Origin: Natrinema soli
GTDB lineage: Archaea > Halobacteriota > Halobacteria > Halobacteriales > Natrialbaceae
DNA length: 16,962 nucleotides
Direction: 5' to 3'
Assembly (NCBI RefSeq): GCF_028618695.1
Contig: NZ_JAQIVI010000170.1
Location: 1-16,962 of the forward strand
Position numbers and translations under genes: made by a program. This document shows positions 12,431 to 16,962 of the stretch, piece by piece; the first letter of the stretch is position 1; each line of letters begins with the position of its first letter. The notes beneath the pieces were generated by a model. It searched no databases. It was not told the origin of the DNA and was given only the letters and a program-made list of their open reading frames with translations.

Positions 12431-12431
12431 C
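12395..12431 (-). repeat. Dispersed gene-start relic, copy 4 (left side plus core)
   Basis: 37 bases align to copy 3 with five mismatches, including the exact 17-base run from CCTGTT through the core GAGTGCCGAG. The stem GGTACTCG/CGAGTGCC (12395-12402 and 12418-12425) with a 15-base loop is preserved. The right side differs from copies 2 and 3. Confidence 0.7.
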
Positions 12432-12523
12432 CTATTCTAGAGAATCGAAGACGTTCTACGGGAAGTGGATACGCGTCGTTGTGCCTGTCTCGTGCTCGGC
12501 AACTCGAGCCGCCCACACAACAC

Positions 12524-13162
12524 CTACTCCTGTGACGTACGGAACGCCCGGACGGTATCACGGTCGCCCACTTCGACATCGACCTCGAGCAACCCCAGCT
12601 CGGTAAACACGCGGTTCCAGTCGCGGTGGTAGAGGGGGAAGTCGTCGTTGACGTAGCTCACGTCGGGGTCGGCCGACTCCGAATGAGCGGTCTCGTCGTC
12701 GCCCTCGTTCTCGACCGTGATGAGGAGGTCGTCGGTGATCCGAGAGATGTCCTCGAGGACCCACTCGACGTCCGGGTGAAGGTGCTGGAGCGTCTCGACC
12801 GAGTAGACGACGTCGAACCGGTCGTCGTCGAAGTCGCCGACGACGCCTTCGATCGTGTCGTTGTAGAACGTTCCCGCGGCGGCGAGATCCGGGTAGGTCT
12901 CCTCCATGACGTCGAACGCGTCGTCGTTGACGTCGATCCCGGTCAGGTTCTCGAAGCCGTGGTCGTAGAGATGTGCGAGGTGCCGGCCCGAACTACAGCC
13001 GAGCTCGAGGACGGACGCCTCTGGGTCGACAAATCGCTCGAGAAGATCGCGGACCGACTCGCTCCGCTCGTCAGGGCCGTAGTAGGCGTAATACTCCGGG
13101 GAGTACTCTCCAGTCCGCTCTGCCCACTGGCGGCGGACCTCGTTAGAATTCACGTGTACCAT
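12524..13162 (-). CDS. Class I SAM-dependent methyltransferase
   Basis: 212 residues. Motif I is VLELGCSSGRHLAHL at 51-65, motif II GIDVNDDAFDVM near 75-86, then GDFDDDRFDVVYSVETLQHLHP (post-motif with the Asp/substrate loop) and ITDDLLITVENEGDDE. The N-terminal helix (VRRQWAERTGEYSPEYYAYYGPDERSE) resembles small methyltransferases of the Methyltransf_11/25 group. The substrate is unknown and there is no operon partner. An upstream CTTTAGG could be a TATA but its spacing (about 20 nt) is short. The C-terminal half lacks rRNA- or tRNA-binding motifs I would recognise. Confidence 0.85.
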   Translation of the reverse strand: MVHVNSNEVRRQWAERTGEYSPEYYAYYGPDERSESVRDLLERFVDPEASVLELGCSSGRHLAHLYDHGFENLTGIDVNDDAFDVMEETYPDLAAAGTFYNDTIEGVVGDFDDDRFDVVYSVETLQHLHPDVEWVLEDISRITDDLLITVENEGDDETAHSESADPDVSYVNDDFPLYHRDWNRVFTELGLLEVDVEVGDRDTVRAFRTSQE

Positions 13163-13493
13163 AGCTGGTGAACACCTAAAGTCTAGTCGGACCCAGTCTG
13201 GTCCTCACCGTTACCGCCATCGGTTTTAGCACCGATCGCCCTCGTGTCACGGATCCAGACAGACGGATCAGAGTCGGCCGGTATCGCGCACAAGCGGGAG
13301 TGCCTGCAGATACCACCCCGACGGATAGTTTCCCCGAACGGAGACACGGCGCTTCAGTCTCGGACGGCGGTCGGACTGCAGAACCGTCTCGAAGAAACGG
13401 TTGTAGTACCCCTTGGGGAGTCAACACGACACCAGGGTGTATATCGGTCGTCTCCAACCGAGGAATCAACCGCTTGGATAAATACAGCCAAAG

Positions 13494-13499
13494 TTTATT
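13494..13499 (+). promoter_or_regulatory. TATA-like box before the small Cys ORF
   Basis: TTTATT in an AT-rich stretch, centred about 30 nt before the ATG at 13527. Confidence 0.4.
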
Positions 13500-13526
13500 T
13501 CTTCCAACTTCGACTGCGCAATTCCG

Positions 13527-13704
13527 ATGGCCCAAGAAATACGTTTGTCAGGTCGGCGAACGCACCGGTACGTCGACTGTCGATACAAATGCGGGGAATG
13601 AGTTCGAGCAAGCCGGGTCGAGGAACGAGAGTGTCGATCGAAGTACCGGAATACGAGTGAGGCCTGACCGAGAAATATGCGGGAAAGAGCCTTCTACTGA
13701 CTGA
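13527..13704 (+). pseudogene. Small Cys-containing protein gene, probably frameshifted
   Basis: The ATG at 13527 starts MAQEIRLSGRRTHRYVDCRYKCGE and stops at TGA 13599-13601 after 24 codons. Removing one G from the GGGG run at 13593-13596 joins it to an open frame that continues N-E-F-E-Q... to TGA at 13702-13704, giving about 58 residues with CRYKCGNEFEQ and a later ICGKE. R-[TH]-x-[RY]-Y-x-C-x-x-x-C-G-x-x-F-E resembles the start of haloarchaeal small zinc-ribbon proteins, although the Cys spacing (CxxxC) is off by one residue and the second Cys pair is incomplete. It may be a decayed gene or a sequencing error in the G-run. Confidence 0.35.
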
Positions 13705-13819
13705 TATGCCCGGCTCCTTCGAGGAATTTTGCACCCGAGAATACAGCCGTCGATGTGGGATACGACAACCGTCGAAAACCCGATCGAAAAAATATGAGTT
13801 ATCAGTCTGGAGTCGAGCA

Positions 13820-13826
13820 TTTACAA
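13820..13826 (+). promoter_or_regulatory. TATA box of the mqo-like gene
   Basis: TTTACAA is centred 25 nt before the ATG at 13848, giving a leaderless transcript and ruling out the upstream in-frame ATGs at 13755 and 13794, which would precede transcription. Confidence 0.6.
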
Positions 13827-13847
13827 CACCGACCACACCGATCAATA

Positions 13848-15230
13848 ATGTCTGGTAAATACGACCTCGTAATCGTCGGCGGTGGTATCAGTGGTGCATC
13901 ACTTCTATACACGACCGCAAAGTTCACTGATATCGACTCGATCGCGCTGATCGAGAAGGAATCGGAGATCGCAGCGATCAACTCCCACCACACGAACAAC
14001 TCCCAGACCCTCCACTTCGGGGACATCGAGACCAACTACACGCTCGAGAAGGCCGAAGAGGTCAAAGAGGGGGCGGAACTCCTCGCGGGCTATCTGGAGA
14101 ACAACGATCCCGACAGGGAGATGCACGCCAAGCGCAGCAAGATGGTGCTCGGCGTCGGTGACGAGGAGGTCGCGGATCTCGAGCAGCGGTACGAGGACGA
14201 CGGCTTCGGTGACCTCTTCCCGAAACTCCGACCGATCGAACGCGAGGAAATCGGCGAGATCGAACCCAAGGTCGTCGAGGGCCGCGATCCCTCGAAGGAC
14301 ATGCTCGCACTGCAGACGCCGGACGGCTACGTCGTCGACTACGGCGAGGCGACGAAGTCGTTCGTCGAGGAAGCGGCCGAAGAGGCGAACGTCGACGTTC
14401 ATACCGGGACGGAAGTCACGGACATCACGCCGACGCTCAAGGGCTACACGATCGAGACGGACGACGGGCGCTTCGACTGCGACGCGACCGTCGTCGCGGC
14501 CGGCTCGCACAGCCTCCAGATCGCGAAGGAACTCGGCTACGGCCAGGACAAGGTCCTCCTCCCCATCGCCGGGAGCTTCTTCCTCGCGGACGACCTCCTG
14601 AACGGGAAGGTTTACACGCTCCAGATGAAGAAACTGCCCTTCGCCGCGGTCCACGGCGATGCGGACGTCCACGACTCATCCGTTACGCGGTTCGGGCCGA
14701 CCGCGAAGCTCGTCCCGACGCTCGAGCGCGGCCGCATCACGACCGTCAAAGACTTCCTCGACGTGTTCGGACTGAACGCGGCGGCGTTCCTGAGCTACGC
14801 CAATATCCTCTCGGATCGGATCCTCCTGCCGTACGTGCTCCGGAACCTCGTCTACGACGTTCCGAACATCGGCCCGAAACAGTTCCTGCCGCACGTCCAG
14901 AAGGTGGTCCCGAGCGTCGAACTCGAGGACATCGAACGTGCCAAGGGGTACGGCGGCGTCCGCCCGCAAATCGTCGACACGAAAAACAAGTCCCTCGATA
15001 TGGGCGAGGCCAAGATCGTCGGCGACGACGTCATCTTCAACATCACGCCGTCGCCGGGTGCCTCGACGTGTCTCAAGAACGCGATGCGGGACACGCACAC
15101 GCTGCTCGAGTTCCTCGACGGCGAGTACGAGTTCGACGAGTCGGCGTTCCGATCGGAGACGATCGACAACTTCCCGCGCGGCGGCGACTCCGACGGGCCG
15201 AAAATGGTCAAGCCCAGCGCCGACGACTGA
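13848..15230 (+). CDS. mqo: Malate:quinone-oxidoreductase-like FAD flavoprotein
   Basis: 460 residues. The N-terminus DLVIVGGGISGASLL (6-20) is an FAD dinucleotide-binding motif and IALIEKES the following strand. NSHHTNNSQTLHFGDIETNYT aligns with the NNAGTGHSALCELNYT region of Mqo, ATVVAAGSHSLQIAKELG is a second FAD contact, and GEAKIVGDDVIFNITPSPGAST at the end matches the GASPGAST motif of the family. Mqo oxidises malate to oxaloacetate and passes electrons to the quinone pool at the inner membrane face. Bacterial Mqo is about 490-500 residues, so this is somewhat short; L-2-hydroxyglutarate oxidase-type enzymes are the alternative. The start is set by the TATA box 25 nt upstream. Monocistronic. 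Confidence 0.82.
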   Translation: MSGKYDLVIVGGGISGASLLYTTAKFTDIDSIALIEKESEIAAINSHHTNNSQTLHFGDIETNYTLEKAEEVKEGAELLAGYLENNDPDREMHAKRSKMVLGVGDEEVADLEQRYEDDGFGDLFPKLRPIEREEIGEIEPKVVEGRDPSKDMLALQTPDGYVVDYGEATKSFVEEAAEEANVDVHTGTEVTDITPTLKGYTIETDDGRFDCDATVVAAGSHSLQIAKELGYGQDKVLLPIAGSFFLADDLLNGKVYTLQMKKLPFAAVHGDADVHDSSVTRFGPTAKLVPTLERGRITTVKDFLDVFGLNAAAFLSYANILSDRILLPYVLRNLVYDVPNIGPKQFLPHVQKVVPSVELEDIERAKGYGGVRPQIVDTKNKSLDMGEAKIVGDDVIFNITPSPGASTCLKNAMRDTHTLLEFLDGEYEFDESAFRSETIDNFPRGGDSDGPKMVKPSADD

Positions 15231-15282
15231 CCGACTGGACACAGCGAGACGGAAACGGACGTACTACCGGACTTCATTCGGA

Positions 15283-15287
15283 TTTTT
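15283..15287 (+). terminator. T-tract after the mqo-like gene
   Basis: A T5 run about 53 nt after the stop codon, with a weak CCG/CGG pairing before it. Acceptable as an archaeal T-tract terminator but not strong. Confidence 0.3.
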
Positions 15288-15315
15288 CGCTCGTGCCGTT
15301 CCCCATCCGTTCGCT

Positions 15316-15746
15316 CTAGTCCCAACTGTAGACCGCTCGCGGCTCGAGTCGGATGCGAACCTCGTCGCGGTCGTCGAGCAACCGCCGTGCAAGCGGGGAA
15401 CCTGTCCCGCCGAGATATCGCTCGGTGAGGGCCCGCAAGAGCGTTTTCTCGCTATCAGACGAGAGTTCGACGGTTCCGTTCCCCCTGATCCCGCGGTAGG
15501 GGATGTCGTTGGTCGAGATGTCGAATGCGACTTCGGAATCGCGTCGAAGGAAACGTACCACGTCCGCGTTCGCTCCCGTCGCACACTCGAGCGCCCCGTC
15601 TCGATAGCGGAACCACGGCGTGATGACCCATGGCGAGTCGTCCGGCCGTCGGGTGGCGATTCGGATCGGGATCGTCGCCTCTGCAGGAAGGTCGCGACCT
15701 CGTCTTCGCTTCAGGCTCCGCGGAAGTCGGTCGTGTCCGGGTAAAC
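15316..15746 (-). pseudogene. PPOX-like flavoprotein pseudogene (nonsense plus frameshift)
   Basis: The minus strand from about 15746 reads YPDTTDFRGA, then TGA at 15713-15711 where relatives have Trp (TGG), then SEDEVATFL to about 15684. After loss of one base near 15682-15684 it continues in another frame as EATIPIRIATRRPDDSPWV, ITPWFRYRDGALECATG, RFLRRDSEVAFDISTNDIPY, RGIRGNGTVEL, RALTERYLGGTGSPLARRLL and IRLEPRAVYSWD to TAG at 15318-15316. Together this is a full-length PPOX-like split-barrel protein of about 140 residues. The presumed start codon is GTT. One nonsense change, one deletion and a lost start indicate a dead gene. The C-terminal 81 codons remain open from a GTG at 15561 but would lack half of the barrel. 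Confidence 0.8.
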
Positions 15747-15801
15747 GTGGCGGAGTCCGAAAAAGCCGACCGGGTGGTGGTTGTTTCGGCGCGATCGACG
15801 T

Positions 15802-16791
15802 TTACGGATCGATCGGTCTCATCGCACTCGCGGACTCGTTCCCCGCCGACTCGTTCGCACTCGAGTCCGCCGCGCCGAGCAGGTCCGTCTCGAACGTCCG
15901 TTCGTACGAGATGAAGTCGAGCGGAACCGTGCGCTTGACGCCGCCGTACTCGAGGGTCGCGTCGAAATCGACGCTCAGGTTCGACGTCTCGTCGTTCCGG
16001 AGGTGCGTGACCCACCACTCGTTGAGCCTGGAGTTATCGATGGCCGCAGTCGCCTCGAGCGTCTGCGTCCCGTCGGGCTCCAGCACGGTCCGTTCGGCGG
16101 CGGCGGTGCCCTCTCCGACGACGACTCCGTTCAACTGGACCGTGTACCTGATCTCCGTGATCGGTACCGGGAGCGGCGTCGGGTTGGTCACCGTCGCCGA
16201 CGCGTCGATCGGCGTTCGGTTCGCGGTGGCGTTCCCCCACGCCGCGTTCGTCTCGTCGACGACCATCACCGTCCGGCCGTACGCCTGAAACTCCCGACTC
16301 TTGTTCGTTTCGAGCGGTTCGAGCAGGTTCGTGTGGACGGTTCGAGTCCGCGTCCACTCGTCTGCCGGAAGGCGGATGCCGGCGACGTCCACGACGACGT
16401 CGGGTTGGACTCGCACCGTCGTCGTCTCGTTGCGATCGATATGGGACGCCCACCACGCCGGAATCTCGTCGTTATCGAGCCACGTCGAGACGCCGACGGT
16501 ACTCTCGTCGCCCTCGAGGGAGACGCGATTTTCCTGCTCGGTCGCGACTTCGATGTCGTTCATCGAAACCGTATAGGAGACGTCCGCCGCGGCGTCGCCG
16601 ACGCGGAGCAACAGCGGATTGTCGACGTCGATCCGCGTTTCGACTTCGGTTCGGTCGTTCGTGACGGTCCCCCACTCGTTGTCGACCGATTCGATCTGCG
16701 GACGGTCAACCGCGAGGACGCTGTAGGCCGCGGTTGCGACGAGCAGGACGACTGTGACGAGAATCACGGTTCCCGTTCTGCGACGGACCAT
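15802..16791 (-). CDS. Membrane-anchored protein with two LEA14/WHy domains
   Basis: 329 residues. One N-terminal membrane helix (about 8-28, GTVILVTVVLLVATAAYSVLAV) anchors the protein with the rest probably outside. Two LEA type 2 (WHy) domains follow, about 33-150 and 165-290, each a beta sandwich with NPLLLRVG or NPTPLPVP after a T-x-[VI]-x-N/D strand. Each ends in the same unit, PAWWASHIDRNETTTVRV and NEWWVTHLRNDETSNLSV, which shows an internal duplication. LEA14/WHy domains are linked to desiccation and stress tolerance; in haloarchaea the role is unknown. The tail is Ser/Asn/Glu-rich (ANESAGNESAS), with several N-x-S/T sequons. The ATG at 16791 places the helix correctly. Confidence 0.88.
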   Translation of the reverse strand: MVRRRTGTVILVTVVLLVATAAYSVLAVDRPQIESVDNEWGTVTNDRTEVETRIDVDNPLLLRVGDAAADVSYTVSMNDIEVATEQENRVSLEGDESTVGVSTWLDNDEIPAWWASHIDRNETTTVRVQPDVVVDVAGIRLPADEWTRTRTVHTNLLEPLETNKSREFQAYGRTVMVVDETNAAWGNATANRTPIDASATVTNPTPLPVPITEIRYTVQLNGVVVGEGTAAAERTVLEPDGTQTLEATAAIDNSRLNEWWVTHLRNDETSNLSVDFDATLEYGGVKRTVPLDFISYERTFETDLLGAADSSANESAGNESASAMRPIDP

Positions 16792-16930
16792 CTGCCGACG
16801 CTTCCACGCGGCCGTAGTTCCGGTGTCGCGTTACACGTTCATGCCGTTGAAATCCGGGCGATCGATCGGTGCTCGAGCCACGCGGAACGCCGTGACGGCG
16901 CGGGTCAGCCGTCGACGACGGGACTCGCGC

Positions 16931-16962
16931 TCACTTCAGCGCCGCGGGGCCGTCCTCGAGCG
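16931..16962 (-). CDS. Possible C-terminal tail of a gene cut by the window edge
   Basis: On the minus strand the frame entering from the right edge reads LEDGPAALK and stops with TGA at 16931-16933. This is a natural-looking C-terminus, but nine residues cannot identify a family. It could be chance. Confidence 0.25.
   Translation of the reverse strand, partial: LEDGPAALK

Larger units (their letters stand above)
11864..12523. other. Gene-poor region with mobile-element and gene relics
   Basis: About 660 bases. 11864-12060 shows nothing I can name. 12061-12133 looks like an IS200/IS605 right end. A plus-strand frame is open without a start from 12082 to 12405 and contains a beta-strand-like stretch (VTVELLEFTIDAGGFVVLTQ) that may be a fragment of a surface protein. 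12305-12431 holds copy 4 of the dispersed relic on the minus strand. Confidence 0.5.
13163..13847. other. Long intergenic region with a small frameshifted ORF
   Basis: About 685 bases. ATCGGT and ACCGAT (13219-13236, six-base loop) form a small hairpin behind the methyltransferase promoter. A TATA-like TTTATT precedes the small Cys-containing ORF described separately. The longer open frames here, on both strands, lack promoters and are basic and Ser/Arg-rich, unlike haloarchaeal proteins. Confidence 0.55.

Noticed and set aside
13244..13845. Overlapping frames of 90-138 codons on both strands
   Set aside because: No promoters, low acidity, and mutually overlapping; only the short ATG frame at 13527 has promoter support.
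13905..15242. Long antisense frames over the mqo-like gene
   Set aside because: Typical antisense shadows of a GC-rich halophile gene (Asp/Glu/Arg/Val/Leu-rich), no promoter, and the sense gene has full family motifs.
1..16962. CRISPR arrays, tRNA or rRNA genes, defence systems
   Set aside because: No regularly spaced repeats, cloverleaf-like segments or rRNA-like stretches, and no nuclease, helicase or toxin families were seen on reading both strands.

Overview
The window is chromosomal DNA of a halophilic archaeon (class Halobacteria). The evidence is high GC with many CTCGAG sites, very acidic proteins, Tat-type lipoprotein signals (twin Arg plus AGC lipobox), TATA-like boxes about 25-30 nt before start codons with little or no leader, and gene families typical of haloarchaea. 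The CTCGAG richness and accessory content would fit Natrialbales, but that is only an impression.

Layout. 1-2640 is core-like: the tail of an unknown gene, deoxyhypusine synthase (+), then on the minus strand an FMN-binding PPOX-like protein and a family-2 glycosyltransferase. 2640-5300 is sparse: a promoter with a tiny leaderless upstream ORF ahead of a small hypothetical gene, then a Tat lipoprotein gene. 5300-9180 is an all-minus-strand block: GYD-domain protein, 4-TM His-rich membrane protein, ArsM-like methyltransferase, OsmC-family protein, DUF1059 protein and a winged-helix regulator of the FilR1 type. Within it osmC, the methyltransferase and the membrane gene form a tight operon. The promoters of osmC and the DUF1059 gene are a clear duplication of about 110 bp carrying the same near-palindrome AGGTAGCTATCT, and the regulator's own promoter has a related TAGCTA core. 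This is the strongest candidate for an undescribed, co-regulated system (redox, metalloid or sulfur stress; substrate unknown).

9180-10140 is a graveyard of gene starts: a dispersed repeat with core GAGTGCCGAG (minus strand: start of a small gene beginning M-A-S-A-L-E-Q), and a promoter-bearing but very short lipoprotein gene. 10141-11863 is a plus-strand cluster: ArsR-like winged helix, 3-TM membrane protein, and a Tat lipoprotein that fuses a Lipoprotein_15 (Yx[FWY]xxD) module to a type-1 copper cupredoxin. 11864-12523 holds a probable relic of an IS200/IS605 (tnpB) right end and another copy of the dispersed repeat. Then come a SAM methyltransferase (-), a probably frameshifted small Cys-containing ORF, a malate:quinone-oxidoreductase-like flavoprotein (+), a PPOX-like pseudogene broken by a stop and a frameshift (-), and a membrane-anchored protein with two LEA14/WHy domains (-).

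I saw no tRNA, rRNA or CRISPR array. Family assignments come from reading motifs by eye; no database search was possible.
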